A stretch of DNA of 64,000 nucleotides from DASXMT01 sp963755985 (lineage in GTDB: Bacteria; Actinomycetota; Acidimicrobiia; Acidimicrobiales; RAAP-2): assembly GCA_963755985.1 (NCBI GenBank), contig CAVWLO010000004.1, positions 496,001-560,000 on the forward strand. The letters run 5' to 3'. Positions 43,827 to 52,533 of this stretch are shown here, piece after piece; the stretch's first letter is position 1; every line of letters starts with the position of its first letter. Both the position numbers and the translations under genes were made by a program. Below the pieces are notes generated by a model. The model saw only the letters and a program-made list of their open reading frames with translations, searched no databases and was not told the origin of the DNA.

Positions 43827-44695
43827 CGCTGGCGCTCCATGAACAGCGTGTCGGCCGTGCCCGCGTAGGGAACGACGGGCCCGTCACGACAGAGCAGGAG
43901 CGGGCCCAACTGGCAGTGGCCGCAGACCCCGATGGCGCATTGCATGTTCCGTTCGAGCGAGACCTGGATCCGGTGCGGGTCGATGCCGCGGTCGACCAGG
44001 TCGCGGCACACGAAGCGCATCATGATCTCGGGGCCGCAGGTCAACGCCACCGTTCGGGCCGGGTCGAAGGGCACGCCGGGCAGCAGCGTGGTGACCACGC
44101 CCACCGGGCCCTCCCAGTCAGGTGTCCCCACGTCCACGGTCACCGCCACATGGACCCCGGAGTCCCGCCAAGCCGCGAGGTCATCGGCGAAGAGGATCTG
44201 GTCAGGCGAACGCGCTCCGAGGATGACGAACACCTGGCACCGTCCGGCTCGCTGCCAAGAGACCAGGTCCCGCACCGTGCCCCGTAATGGCGCCAGCCCG
44301 ATCCCCCCGGCCACCACGACCACGTCGGTACCGTCCTCGAGGTCATCGACGTCCCAGCCCCTGCCGAACGGCCCGCGCACGCCGACGACGGCACCGGTGG
44401 GGAGCGAGCACAATGCGTGGGTCACCGCCCCTACGTCACGGATCGAGTGCTCGATCGGACCGGCGGCATTGGGAGAGCTGGAGATGGAGATGGCCACCTC
44501 ACCGACACCGATGGCGGTGATCATGTTGAACTGCCCGTGGAGGAAATCGGGTGGCTGGCGTCCGTCCCGGGGTTCGAGGTCGAGGGAGACAACGTCCCCA
44601 ACTTCCTCCCTCCGGTCCGTGACCCGGTAGAGATCGGGGGTCAGTGGGCCGGGAGCAGCGGCTCGCTCCGGTCGCGGTTCAGTGCGGATGGTCAT
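43823..44695 (-). CDS. Hydrogenase FAD/NAD(P)-binding (gamma) subunit
   Basis: 290 residues of the ferredoxin-NADP reductase/dihydroorotate dehydrogenase electron-transfer type. GQFNMITAIGVGEVAISISS is the FAD part, VVVVAGGIGLAPLRGTVRDL the NAD(P) part, and VALTCGPEIMMRFVCRDLVD is followed by the 2Fe-2S motif CAIGVCGHCQLGPLLLC. It resembles HydG of group 3b sulfhydrogenases. The start ATG 44695 is inside the last codons of the cyclic-nucleotide-binding-like gene, while the other end couples to the small subunit. Confidence 0.9.
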   Translation of the reverse strand: MTIRTEPRPERAAAPGPLTPDLYRVTDRREEVGDVVSLDLEPRDGRQPPDFLHGQFNMITAIGVGEVAISISSSPNAAGPIEHSIRDVGAVTHALCSLPTGAVVGVRGPFGRGWDVDDLEDGTDVVVVAGGIGLAPLRGTVRDLVSWQRAGRCQVFVILGARSPDQILFADDLAAWRDSGVHVAVTVDVGTPDWEGPVGVVTTLLPGVPFDPARTVALTCGPEIMMRFVCRDLVDRGIDPHRIQVSLERNMQCAIGVCGHCQLGPLLLCRDGPVVPYAGTADTLFMERQR

Positions 44696-45158
44696 CGCCG
44701 AGGCCATGGAGGTCCAAGAGCCGGATACGGGTCGCCTGCAACCGCTCGACCAGTGTCGACGCCAGTCGGTCGAGGATGGCGAATCCGACAGCTGGGTTTC
44801 GCCCGAGCTGGGTCCGGAGGCACTCACTGTCGATGGCCGCGGTGGTCACCGGCTCGAGAGCCCGGGCGTCGAAGTGCCAGCGGTACGGGGGTGAGATCCA
44901 CGACAGGCCGACCACATGACCGGGTCCGACGGTCTCGATCGACAAGCTCTCCCCGCCCGGCTGGTGGACCTCGATGACCACCAGGCCAGAGAAGACCAGG
45001 TGGAGTGTGTCGGCCACCTCGCCCTCCTTCAGGAGGAACTGGCCGGTCTCGAATGTGACCCAGCGCGCACACTCGGCCACCAGCCCCACGGCACCCTCGG
45101 GCTGACCGGTCAGGAATCCGTGGCCGGCGAGCGCATCATGCAGTGACGAGTCGATCAC
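44679..45158 (-). CDS. Cyclic nucleotide-binding-domain protein without HTH
   Basis: 159 residues consisting almost only of a cNMP-binding beta roll: VTFETGQFLLKEGEVADTLH, then LVFSGLVVIEVHQPGGESLS, and PGHVVGLSWISPPYRWHFDA at the phosphate-binding position. A long C-terminal helix (RLASTLVERLQATRIRLLDL) follows, but there is no DNA-binding winged helix, so it is not a Crp-type transcription factor. Its place between the FeS and flavin subunit genes, with GTGA and overlap junctions on both sides, indicates a hydrogenase subunit or sensor. Homologues accompany group 3b enzymes in mycobacteria, to my knowledge. Confidence 0.85.
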   Translation of the reverse strand: MIDSSLHDALAGHGFLTGQPEGAVGLVAECARWVTFETGQFLLKEGEVADTLHLVFSGLVVIEVHQPGGESLSIETVGPGHVVGLSWISPPYRWHFDARALEPVTTAAIDSECLRTQLGRNPAVGFAILDRLASTLVERLQATRIRLLDLHGLGDDHPH

Positions 45159-46297
45159 GGCAACCGACTTTCGCCGGCAGCCAGCGCACCGTCGGTATCC
45201 CGGATGGCAGCGGCCTCCTCGGTGAGATCGATGCCGACCGGGCACCAGGCGATGCACCGTCCGCAACCGACGCATCCCGATTCACCGAATTGGTCCCACC
45301 AGGTTCCGAGCTTGTGGGTGAGCCATTGACGGTAACGCGACTGGGTGGTCGGCCGCACCGGGCCACCGTGCAGGTAGGAGTGGTCCAGGTCGAAGCATGA
45401 TGCCCACCGGCGACGGCGCTCGACCGTGCCGCTGAGATCGCTGGCGTCCTTGATGTCGCTGCAGAAGCAGGTCGGGCAGACGAGCGTACAATTCCCGCAC
45501 GACAGGCAGCGCCCGGCCACCTCCGCCCAGCGGGGATGCTCCAGGTTGCGAGCGAGCAAGCCAGGCAGCCCGTCGGGGTCCAGGAAACGGCCCATCCGGA
45601 CCTCGGCCCTGCTCAGAATGGTCTGGCGTTCGGCCACTTCGCCGGGGCCGACGGCGGCATGAGGGACCGATTCGAGCACATCGGCCCCGGCCTGAGTGCC
45701 GACCCGGGCCAAGAACCGGTGCCCGCCCACCATCAATTCGGTCAGGGCGATGTCGTAGCCGGAGTGGGCAGCAGGGCCGGTCCCCATGGACGTGCAGAAG
45801 CACGTCGCCGCGGGTGCACCGCACTCGACGCCGACCACGAAGGCATCCGAGCGCCGATCGGCATAGCGGTCGTCGGCCACGTCGCCGCCCTCGAGCACCC
45901 GATCCAGGACCTCCAGAGCCGACAATTCGCACGGGCGCCCGCCGATGATCGCCACCGGACCGACCGCGGGCTCTGGCTCGGTGAACACCACCTGGTCATC
46001 GTGCGCGGACGTCCGCCACAGGACTTCCTCCGGTGGAAAGAACTCTGACTTCCACGAGGTCGGTCCGACGGCCCATCCGAACAGCTCCGGGCCTTCGTCC
46101 TGCTCAAGGCGGTAGTGGCCCGGCGCCTGTTGATCGTGCCAGCCCCGAGGAAGGTCCCGGGACGACGAGACTTGGCCGTGGACGATCGCCCCATTGCGCA
46201 CCACAGGGCCTAATGTCTCGAACCCTCGAGACTTGAGCGCGGCAATGACGGAGTCGAGGCCGCTCCGATCGATCACCACCTCGTCGCCCACCTCCAT
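45155..46297 (-). CDS. Hydrogenase iron-sulphur (beta, HydB-like) subunit
   Basis: 380 residues. The N-terminal two thirds (AIIGGRPCELSALEVLDRVL, then VVGVECGAPAATCFCTSMGT) match the HydB/sulfhydrogenase beta family. The C-terminal third has two 4Fe-4S motifs: CLSCGNCTLVCPTCFC around residue 270 and GCVGCGRCIAWCPVGI around 345. It relays electrons between the flavin subunit and the hydrogenase core or an external acceptor. It is the first gene of the leftward operon. A perfect-pattern DosR-like box lies 36-49 bp before the start. Confidence 0.9.
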   Translation of the reverse strand: MEVGDEVVIDRSGLDSVIAALKSRGFETLGPVVRNGAIVHGQVSSSRDLPRGWHDQQAPGHYRLEQDEGPELFGWAVGPTSWKSEFFPPEEVLWRTSAHDDQVVFTEPEPAVGPVAIIGGRPCELSALEVLDRVLEGGDVADDRYADRRSDAFVVGVECGAPAATCFCTSMGTGPAAHSGYDIALTELMVGGHRFLARVGTQAGADVLESVPHAAVGPGEVAERQTILSRAEVRMGRFLDPDGLPGLLARNLEHPRWAEVAGRCLSCGNCTLVCPTCFCSDIKDASDLSGTVERRRRWASCFDLDHSYLHGGPVRPTTQSRYRQWLTHKLGTWWDQFGESGCVGCGRCIAWCPVGIDLTEEAAAIRDTDGALAAGESRLP

Positions 46298-46332
46298 GGG
46301 CCCACTCTACGAACACCGGCACGGCCCTGTCA

Positions 46333-46346
46333 GGGCCCAATGGCCC
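46333..46346. promoter_or_regulatory. DosR-like box F (GGGCCCAATGGCCC)
   Basis: Fits GGGNC-N-WW-N-GNCCN, with the longest symmetry of the set (AGGGCC...GGCCCT). It sits between the fusion gene ending at 46435 and the hydrogenase operon start at 46297, so the hydrogenase is the only plausible target. Confidence 0.7.
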
Positions 46347-46434
46347 TTGGCCGCCCGGGGGATCGCAGTCGACCCGACCTCTACCTTCGCCGCGATGGTT
46401 CGGTGGCCGAGGTCAGTGCGAGAAGCGAGCATCC

Positions 46435-47808
46435 TCATACGCTCGTCAGGTGGGCGATAAACCAATTGGTGGCCAAGTCAGCTGCCACCTGGAGGGTCCC
46501 GGGTTCTTCGAAGAGGTGGGCCGCCCGAGGCACAATCGCGAGTCGGTTCTCGCAGGTGAGCTCCGATTGGGCCTGGCGATTGAAGTCGAGCACCGCCTCG
46601 TCCCGTTCTCCCACAATGAGCAGAGTGGGCGCCGTGACCGCCGGGAGGCACGACGCGGCCAGGTCGGGCCGCCCCCCGCGCGAGACGACGGCGCCGATGT
46701 CGAACCCTTCCTTGGCCGCAGACCACAGAGCCGCTGCCGATCCTGTGCTGGCCCCGAAATAGCCAATGGCCAGCCCTTTCGCATCCGGCTCTCCCTGGAG
46801 CCAACGAGTGACGTCCAGCAACCGCCCACCGAGGAGGGCGATGTCGAACACGTGCGATCGTTCGATCTCCTCCTGGGGCGTGAGCAGGTCGAAGAGGAGC
46901 GTCGCCAGTCGGGCTTGATTGAGTACGCGGGCAACGAACCGATTCCTCGGGCTGTGTCGACTTGAACCACTGCCGTGGACGAAGACCACCATTGCCCTCG
47001 CACCTTCAGGAACGGTCAGGTATCCGGTCAAGCCCAACGAGGGGCAGACGGCGACCTCCTGATCCCGCATCGGTGGATCGACGGGATCGACGGGATCCAA
47101 CCGGTCCCTCCCGGCGACCTCAGCGAGGCTTCGGTCCCAATGGCGTCGTGATTCGACGAGAAGTTCGACCATCTGTTGGTCAGACGTGTGATCGAAGTCC
47201 AAATACCACTGGCCGACGGCGTAGAACGGCTCTGGCGTCTCGAGCGCGATCACCTCGTCGGCCACCCGACGAAGCTGGGACATCGCCTCTCGCGAAGCGA
47301 CCGGGACGGCCACGACGACGCGGGTGGCGCCGTGGGCCCGAGCCACCAGGCAGCCAGCCCGAGCTGTGGAGCCGGTGGCCATCCCGTCGTCCACCACGAT
47401 GGCCGTTCGTCCAGCCAGCGGCACCCTCGATGTTGCCGATCGCACCTGTTGTATCCGGCGACTGAGCTCCGCCCGTTCGTGGGTCTCAACGCTTCGGATC
47501 TCCTGTTCGCTGAGGCCAGCGCTGGACACAACGTCCTCGTCGATGACTCGTACCCCGTCCTCGCCGATCGCCCCCATGGCCAATTCTGGCTGGAATGGGA
47601 TGCCGAGCTTGCGGACCACGATGACGTCGAGCGGCGCGCCGATGGCTCGAGCCACTTGGTACCCGACGGGGACACCACCCCGAGGAAGGGCGAGCACCAC
47701 TGGATCCACGTAGGGGGTACGCGTCAAGCGGTCTCCCAGCTGCTTGCCAGCGCCGGTGCGATCAATGAAGGGCAACGGAGGCTCCTGACACCTCTCCATT
47801 GTCGCCAC
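46435..47808 (-). CDS. Phosphoribosyltransferase-dienelactone hydrolase fusion (Rv0571c-like)
   Basis: 457 residues. Residues about 20-220 form a type I phosphoribosyltransferase: VVLALPRGGVPVGYQVARAI and the PRPP motif AIVVDDGMATGSTARA. Residues about 240-457 form an alpha/beta hydrolase: AMVVFVHGSGSSRHSPRNR, nucleophile elbow GYFGASTGSAAALWSA, acid loop IVGERDEAVLD and histidine IVPRAAHLFEEPG. The same architecture occurs in Mycobacterium tuberculosis Rv0571c, a DosR regulon member. Substrates are unknown. Start is either 47808 or an ATG three codons later. Two DosR-like boxes stand in the divergent gap upstream. Confidence 0.9.
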   Translation of the reverse strand: MATMERCQEPPLPFIDRTGAGKQLGDRLTRTPYVDPVVLALPRGGVPVGYQVARAIGAPLDVIVVRKLGIPFQPELAMGAIGEDGVRVIDEDVVSSAGLSEQEIRSVETHERAELSRRIQQVRSATSRVPLAGRTAIVVDDGMATGSTARAGCLVARAHGATRVVVAVPVASREAMSQLRRVADEVIALETPEPFYAVGQWYLDFDHTSDQQMVELLVESRRHWDRSLAEVAGRDRLDPVDPVDPPMRDQEVAVCPSLGLTGYLTVPEGARAMVVFVHGSGSSRHSPRNRFVARVLNQARLATLLFDLLTPQEEIERSHVFDIALLGGRLLDVTRWLQGEPDAKGLAIGYFGASTGSAAALWSAAKEGFDIGAVVSRGGRPDLAASCLPAVTAPTLLIVGERDEAVLDFNRQAQSELTCENRLAIVPRAAHLFEEPGTLQVAADLATNWFIAHLTSV

Positions 47809-47826
47809 GCCACCCGGAGTCAGCTA

Positions 47827-47840
47827 GGGCCGATGGTCAC
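47827..47840. promoter_or_regulatory. DosR-like box C2 (GGGCCGATGGTCAC)
   Basis: One mismatch to the 14-bp pattern. It lies 18-31 bp before the start of the leftward fusion gene and 40 bp from the stronger box C. Confidence 0.5.
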
Positions 47841-47879
47841 AACACCACCGCCGGTCCCCAGGAGGGAACGCCCCGATCA

Positions 47880-47893
47880 GGGACGTTCGGCCC
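47880..47893. promoter_or_regulatory. DosR-like box C (GGGACGTTCGGCCC)
   Basis: Closest of all sites to classical mycobacterial DosR boxes (GGGACNTTNGGCCC form), with matching TA/TC flanks. It is positioned 73-86 bp before the oxoacid oxidoreductase operon and shares a gap with the divergent fusion gene. Confidence 0.72.
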
Positions 47894-47965
47894 TATCCGG
47901 GACCAGGCCTCAGGGGCACGATGAGAGCGACGGGATGGCGATCCCGCGAGCACCGGAGGAAGGGC

Positions 47966-48556
47966 ATGTTCCAGGTACGCATCCATGGGCGCGGCGGCCA
48001 GGGCGTGGTGACCGCGGCCGAGATCCTCTCGGTCGCCGCCTTTGCCGAAGGTCGCCATGCGCAAGCCTTTCCGAGCTTCGGGTCCGAGCGCATGGGGGCC
48101 CCGGTCGTGTCCTACTGCCGCATGGATGATCGCCCGATTCGAACCCGAGAGCCGGTAATCGAGGCTGACGCCCTCATCGTTCAGGACGTCACGCTGGTCC
48201 ACCAGGTCGATCTCTTCGCCGGGTTGTCTCTGGAGGGCTTTGTCCTGGTCAATACCTCCCGCAGTCTCGACGAGCTCGGGATCGGTGACTTCTTCAGTCA
48301 ATTCCACCGTGACCGCCTCAGCACCTGCCCGGCGACCGAACTGGCCATCGATCAGCTCGGTCGCCCCTTGCCCAACGCCGCGCTGCTCGGCGGGTTCGCC
48401 GCGCTGACCGGTGCGGTCACCCTCAGAGCCATCGAGACGGCGGTTCGCGATCGCTTCGGGGGAACGGTCGGCGAACGCAACGCCGCGGCTGCGGCCGCGG
48501 CCTATCGGTTCGTCACGCTGGACCAAGAGGAGCCGGACCGTGCTGCGACAAATTGA
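47966..48556 (+). CDS. 2-oxoacid:ferredoxin oxidoreductase gamma subunit
   Basis: 196 residues. VRIHGRGGQGVVTAAEILSV, FPSFGSERMGAPVVSYCRM and LPNAALLGGFAALTGAV are the gamma-subunit signatures of pyruvate/2-oxoacid:ferredoxin oxidoreductases. The ATG at 47966 has GGAGGAAGG upstream. It begins a four-gene operon, overlapping the alpha gene by 17 nt. The enzyme oxidatively decarboxylates pyruvate or another 2-oxoacid to acyl-CoA, reducing ferredoxin; it is reversible and oxygen-sensitive in most organisms. Confidence 0.9.
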   Translation: MFQVRIHGRGGQGVVTAAEILSVAAFAEGRHAQAFPSFGSERMGAPVVSYCRMDDRPIRTREPVIEADALIVQDVTLVHQVDLFAGLSLEGFVLVNTSRSLDELGIGDFFSQFHRDRLSTCPATELAIDQLGRPLPNAALLGGFAALTGAVTLRAIETAVRDRFGGTVGERNAAAAAAAYRFVTLDQEEPDRAATN

Positions 48557-49793
48557 GGGATCTCGTGCTGTGGCCGAGGCGGTCGCCTTGTGCCGTCCCG
48601 AGGTCGTGTGCGCCTACCCCATCTCGCCCCAGACGCACATCATCGAGGCGATCGGCGCCATGGTGAAAGCAGGCACCCTGTCGCCCTGCGAGTTCATCAA
48701 TGTCGAGTCCGAGTTTGCCGCCATGTCCGTTTCGATCGGCGCCTCGGCGGCCGGCGCCCGTGCCTACACCGCCACTGCCAGTCAGGGGTTGCTCTTCATG
48801 ATCGAGGCTGTCTACAACGCGGCAGGGCTGGGCTTTCCCATCGTCATGACGCTGGCCAACCGGGCCATCGGTGCTCCGATCAACATCTGGAACGACCACA
48901 GCGACGCCATGGCCGCCCGCGACGCGGGGTGGATCCAGCTCTTCGCCGAGACCAACCAGGAGGCCGCCGACCTCCATATCCAGGCCTTCCGTCTGGCCGA
49001 GGATCTCTCGGTCCCGGTCATGGTGTGCATGGACGGCTTCATCCTCACCCATGCCGTCGAAGGGGTCGACGTACCCGATCAGTCCCAGGTCGATGCCTTT
49101 CTGCCGCCTTATGACCCCCGTCAGGTGGTCGATCCAGCCGATCCCGTGTCGATCGGCGCGATGGTCGGCCCCGAGGCCTTTGAGGAGGTCCGGTACCTAG
49201 CCCACCTCCGGCAGCTCGACGCGTTGGAGCTGATTCCGGAGCTCGCCGCTGCGTTTTCCGATGCGTTCGGCCGCCAGAGTGGGGGCTTGGTGCGCCCGTA
49301 CCGGACCAGCGACGCCGAGACCATCATCGTCGCCCTCGGATCGGTGCTCGGGACCATCAAGGACGCCGTGGATGCCCGTCGAGATGCCGGCGAACGCGTG
49401 GGGGTAGTGGGGATCACCTCGTTTCGGCCGTTTCCCTCGGAGGCGGTCCGGGAAGCGCTGGCCGGCGCTCGTACCGTGATCGTGGTGGAGAAGGCATTCA
49501 GCAGCGGATTCGGAGGCGTGCTGGCGACCGACGTCGCCGTGGCCACCCATGACTCGGCCTGCTCATTGCGCACGGTCGTCGCCGGGCTCGGCGGACGTCC
49601 GATCACCCGCCGATCACTCGAAAGGTTGCTGGTCGCCGCGTCCGAGGATCGGCTCGAGCCGCTCACGTTCCTCGATCTCGACCATGAGATCGTCGAGCGC
49701 GAGCGGGCCCGCATGAGGTCATCGCGACGGTCGGGACCCTCGGCCGAGAACGTCCTACGCGACCTCGGGACCGTGGCGTCCCGGATCGGTTGA
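48540..49793 (+). CDS. 2-oxoacid:ferredoxin oxidoreductase alpha subunit
   Basis: 417 residues. Begins VLRQIEGSRAVAEAVALCRP, then CAYPISPQTHIIEAIGAMV, GARAYTATASQGLLFMIEAV and GWIQLFAETNQEAADLHIQA, the usual PorA sequence. The C-terminal domain has VVEKAFSSGFGGVLATDVAV. GTG 48540 is chosen because AAGAGGAG precedes it and the homologous N-terminus begins there, although the frame is open upstream. Pyruvate is the likeliest substrate from overall resemblance to PorA. Confidence 0.9.
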   Translation: MLRQIEGSRAVAEAVALCRPEVVCAYPISPQTHIIEAIGAMVKAGTLSPCEFINVESEFAAMSVSIGASAAGARAYTATASQGLLFMIEAVYNAAGLGFPIVMTLANRAIGAPINIWNDHSDAMAARDAGWIQLFAETNQEAADLHIQAFRLAEDLSVPVMVCMDGFILTHAVEGVDVPDQSQVDAFLPPYDPRQVVDPADPVSIGAMVGPEAFEEVRYLAHLRQLDALELIPELAAAFSDAFGRQSGGLVRPYRTSDAETIIVALGSVLGTIKDAVDARRDAGERVGVVGITSFRPFPSEAVREALAGARTVIVVEKAFSSGFGGVLATDVAVATHDSACSLRTVVAGLGGRPITRRSLERLLVAASEDRLEPLTFLDLDHEIVERERARMRSSRRSGPSAENVLRDLGTVASRIG

Positions 49794-49803
49794 GGAGGAA
49801 ACC

Positions 49804-50832
49804 GTGACGTCCCAGCCGGTTCGCTTCTATCAGGTGGGCAGCTTCGCCGTCGGCAACCGACTCCTCGACGATGACCTTCAGACTGTCCAGTCCGATCCCA
49901 ACCGGACCAACTCACTCGATTCAGGGCATCGAGCCTGTCGGGGCTGCGGTGAGGCCCTTGGCGCCCGGTACGCCCTGGACGCGGCCATGCGGGCTACCGA
50001 CGGCCAGCTGGTCGTGGTGAATGCCACCGGCTGCCTCGAGGTGTTCTCCACCCCGTATCCGGAGACATCGTGGCGCATCGCCTGGCTCCACTCGCTGTTC
50101 GGGAACGCGCCGGCCGTCGCCACCGGGGTGGCCGCGGCCATGAGGGTGAAGGAGCGGAGCGCGGTACGCGTGATTGGCCAGGCCGGCGACGGCGGCACGG
50201 TCGACATCGGGTTTGGCTGCCTGTCGGGAATGTTCGAGCGTAACGACGACGTGCTGTTCATTTGCTACGACAATGAGGCGTACATGAACACGGGCGTGCA
50301 ACGCTCCGGTGCAACACCCCCGGGGGCTCGCACCGCGACGACCGAAGCCGTCGGCCCCGAGCCCGGCAATGTCTTCGGCCAGGGGAAGGACGTTCCCCGC
50401 TTGGCCATGGCTCATGACATCCCGTACGTAGCCACCGCGACGGTGGCCGACCTCCACGACCTCGAAGCCAAGGTCGAGCGGGCCATGCAGATCCACGGCG
50501 CCCGGTACCTCCACGTCCTGGTGCCCTGCCCCCTCGGATGGGGCTCGGACCCGAAGGACACCATCGGCGTCGCCCGACTGGCCACGGAGACCGGGCTCTT
50601 TCCCGTCTTCGAGGCCGAGCATGGCACGGTGATATCGGTGTCGCCGATCCGCCACCGGAAACCGGTCGAGGCCTACCTGTCGATGCAACATCGCTTCGAT
50701 CACCTGTTCGGCGAGTGCTCACGCTCTGATGTCGTCGCCCGCATCCAAGCGATCGCCGACCACAACATCGCCACCTACGGCCTTGTCGCCCACCAGAGGG
50801 GTGGCATCGACCCGAAGGGGGTGACGGGGTAG
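49804..50832 (+). CDS. 2-oxoacid:ferredoxin oxidoreductase beta subunit (TPP-binding)
   Basis: 342 residues. GHRACRGCGEALGARYALDA carries cysteines for the proximal FeS cluster. The TPP/Mg motif is IGQAGDGGTVDIGFGCLSG, completed by LFICYDNEAYMNTGVQRSG. The tail region RKPVEAYLSMQHRFDHLF is family-typical. Starts at GTG 49804 after GAGGAGGAAACC. It shares one nucleotide with the next gene (TAGTG), so the operon is translationally coupled. Confidence 0.92.
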   Translation: MTSQPVRFYQVGSFAVGNRLLDDDLQTVQSDPNRTNSLDSGHRACRGCGEALGARYALDAAMRATDGQLVVVNATGCLEVFSTPYPETSWRIAWLHSLFGNAPAVATGVAAAMRVKERSAVRVIGQAGDGGTVDIGFGCLSGMFERNDDVLFICYDNEAYMNTGVQRSGATPPGARTATTEAVGPEPGNVFGQGKDVPRLAMAHDIPYVATATVADLHDLEAKVERAMQIHGARYLHVLVPCPLGWGSDPKDTIGVARLATETGLFPVFEAEHGTVISVSPIRHRKPVEAYLSMQHRFDHLFGECSRSDVVARIQAIADHNIATYGLVAHQRGGIDPKGVTG

Positions 50833-52457
50833 TGGAGCTCCCGTTCGCAATCACGCTGGATGTCGGCTCGAGCCACGCCAACCGTACCGGTTCGTGGCGC
50901 GTCGAACGCCCGATCTACGTAGACCGGCTCCCACCGTGCAACGACGCCTGCCCCGCAGGCGAGAACATCCAGCGCTGGCTCTATAACGCCGAGCCGGGCG
51001 ACTACGAAGCAGCATGGGGGCAGCTGGTCGGGGACAACCCGTTCCCTGCGGTCATGGGTCGCATCTGCTACCACCCTTGCGAGACGGCCTGCAACCGAGC
51101 TCAGCTCGACGAGGCGGTCGGGATCAACTCCATCGAGCGGTTCCTCGGTGACCTGGCCATCGAGCGCGGGTGGCCGCTTCCGACATCGGGAACCGACAGC
51201 GGGAAGCGTATCCTCGTCGTCGGGGCCGGACCGGCCGGACTCAGCGCCACCTACCATCTGCGGCGCCTCGGCCATCGGGTCAGCCTGGTCGACTCGGCGC
51301 CCGAACTTGGCGGCATGATGCGCTACGGCATCCCCGCCTATCGGCTCCCCCGGACGGTCCTCGAAGCCGAGATCACCCGCATCCTGGCCCTCGGGGTGGA
51401 CGTGGAGCTCAACCACACCGTCCATGACATCGAGAGCGAGCGCCGCCAGGGCAGGTTCGACGCTGTCTTCGTTGCCGTCGGTGCCCAGCTCGGACGGCGA
51501 GTGGACATCCCGGCCGGAGACTCGTCGCGTGTCCTTGATGCCGTCTCGCTCCTCCACCGGGTCGCCGACGGCGATCAGCCGCTGCTCGGGCGGCGGGTCG
51601 CGGTGTACGGCGGCGGGGACACCGCACTCGACGCGGCCCGGACGGCTCGCCGTCTCGGCGCGACCGACGCCACCATCATCTACCGCCGTAACCGGGGTCG
51701 GATGCCGGCCGACCACGGCGAACTGGAAGAAGCGCTTGGCGAAGGAGTGACGATGCGCTGGCTTTCCACGGTGAGCAGTTTCGAGGACGGTCGCCTGGTC
51801 CTCGAAAAAATGCGCCTCAACCAGGAGGGCTTTCCTGAGCCGACCGGTGAGCTCGAAGAGCTCGATGCCGACTCCCTCGTGCTCGCACTTGGGCAGGATA
51901 CCGACCTGTCGCTTCTCGACCAGGCTGCGGATGTTGCGGTCGAGGGCGGCCTGGTCGAGGTGCTCCCGACCATGATGACCGGCGAGGAGGGCATCTTCGC
52001 CGGCGGCGACACGGTGCCGTCGGAGCGCACCGCCACGGTGGCTATTGGACACGGGAAGCGGGCCGCGCATGGCATCGACTCCTTCGTCTCCGACCGAGAG
52101 CCGGACGATGCCGAACGGCACGAACCGGCCACGTTCGACCGGTTGAACACCTGGTACTACTCGGACGCCCCACACATGAGACGTCCCGAGCTCGAGCAGG
52201 CCCGGCGACAGAGCTCCTTCGATGAAGTGGTGGCGGGACTGACCCAGGAGAATGCCCTCTTCGAAGCTCGCCGCTGCCTTTCGTGTGGGAATTGCTTCGA
52301 ATGCGACAACTGCTTCGGCGTCTGCCCGGACAACGCGGTCATCAAACTCGGCTCTACGCTGCGCTATGAGTTCGACTACGACTTCTGCAAGGGTTGCGGA
52401 ATCTGCGCGCAGGAGTGCCCCTGTGGGGCCATCGACATGATCCCCGAACGCATCTGA
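50832..52457 (+). CDS. GltD-like FAD/NAD(P) oxidoreductase fused to a two-cluster ferredoxin
   Basis: 541 residues. N-terminal cysteine motifs PPCNDACPAGENIQRWL and CYHPCETACNRAQLD bind 4Fe-4S clusters, as in glutamate synthase small subunit. Then come the FAD site LVVGAGPAGLSATYHLRRLG, the NAD(P) site AVYGGGDTALDAARTARRLG and LALGQDTDLSLLDQ. The C-terminus adds a ferredoxin: CLSCGNCFECDNCFGVCPDN and FCKGCGICAQECPCGAIDM. In archaeal-type Por enzymes the last subunit is a plain ferredoxin (PorD). Here the fusion would pass electrons from the oxoacid enzyme directly to NAD(P), removing the need for a free carrier. Confidence 0.9.
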   Translation: MELPFAITLDVGSSHANRTGSWRVERPIYVDRLPPCNDACPAGENIQRWLYNAEPGDYEAAWGQLVGDNPFPAVMGRICYHPCETACNRAQLDEAVGINSIERFLGDLAIERGWPLPTSGTDSGKRILVVGAGPAGLSATYHLRRLGHRVSLVDSAPELGGMMRYGIPAYRLPRTVLEAEITRILALGVDVELNHTVHDIESERRQGRFDAVFVAVGAQLGRRVDIPAGDSSRVLDAVSLLHRVADGDQPLLGRRVAVYGGGDTALDAARTARRLGATDATIIYRRNRGRMPADHGELEEALGEGVTMRWLSTVSSFEDGRLVLEKMRLNQEGFPEPTGELEELDADSLVLALGQDTDLSLLDQAADVAVEGGLVEVLPTMMTGEEGIFAGGDTVPSERTATVAIGHGKRAAHGIDSFVSDREPDDAERHEPATFDRLNTWYYSDAPHMRRPELEQARRQSSFDEVVAGLTQENALFEARRCLSCGNCFECDNCFGVCPDNAVIKLGSTLRYEFDYDFCKGCGICAQECPCGAIDMIPERI

Positions 52458-52533
52458 CGGCCGCGACTCGCTCGTCCGAGTCCGGACGATTCAGACGGTG
52501 ACCACCCGCCTCAGCTCATGAACAGCCTCGGGC

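Noticed and set aside
47966..52457. Glutamate synthase operon interpretation of the GltD-like gene
   Set aside because: No GltB large subunit is present; the preceding genes are clearly oxoacid oxidoreductase subunits and the C-terminal ferredoxin is not part of normal GltD.
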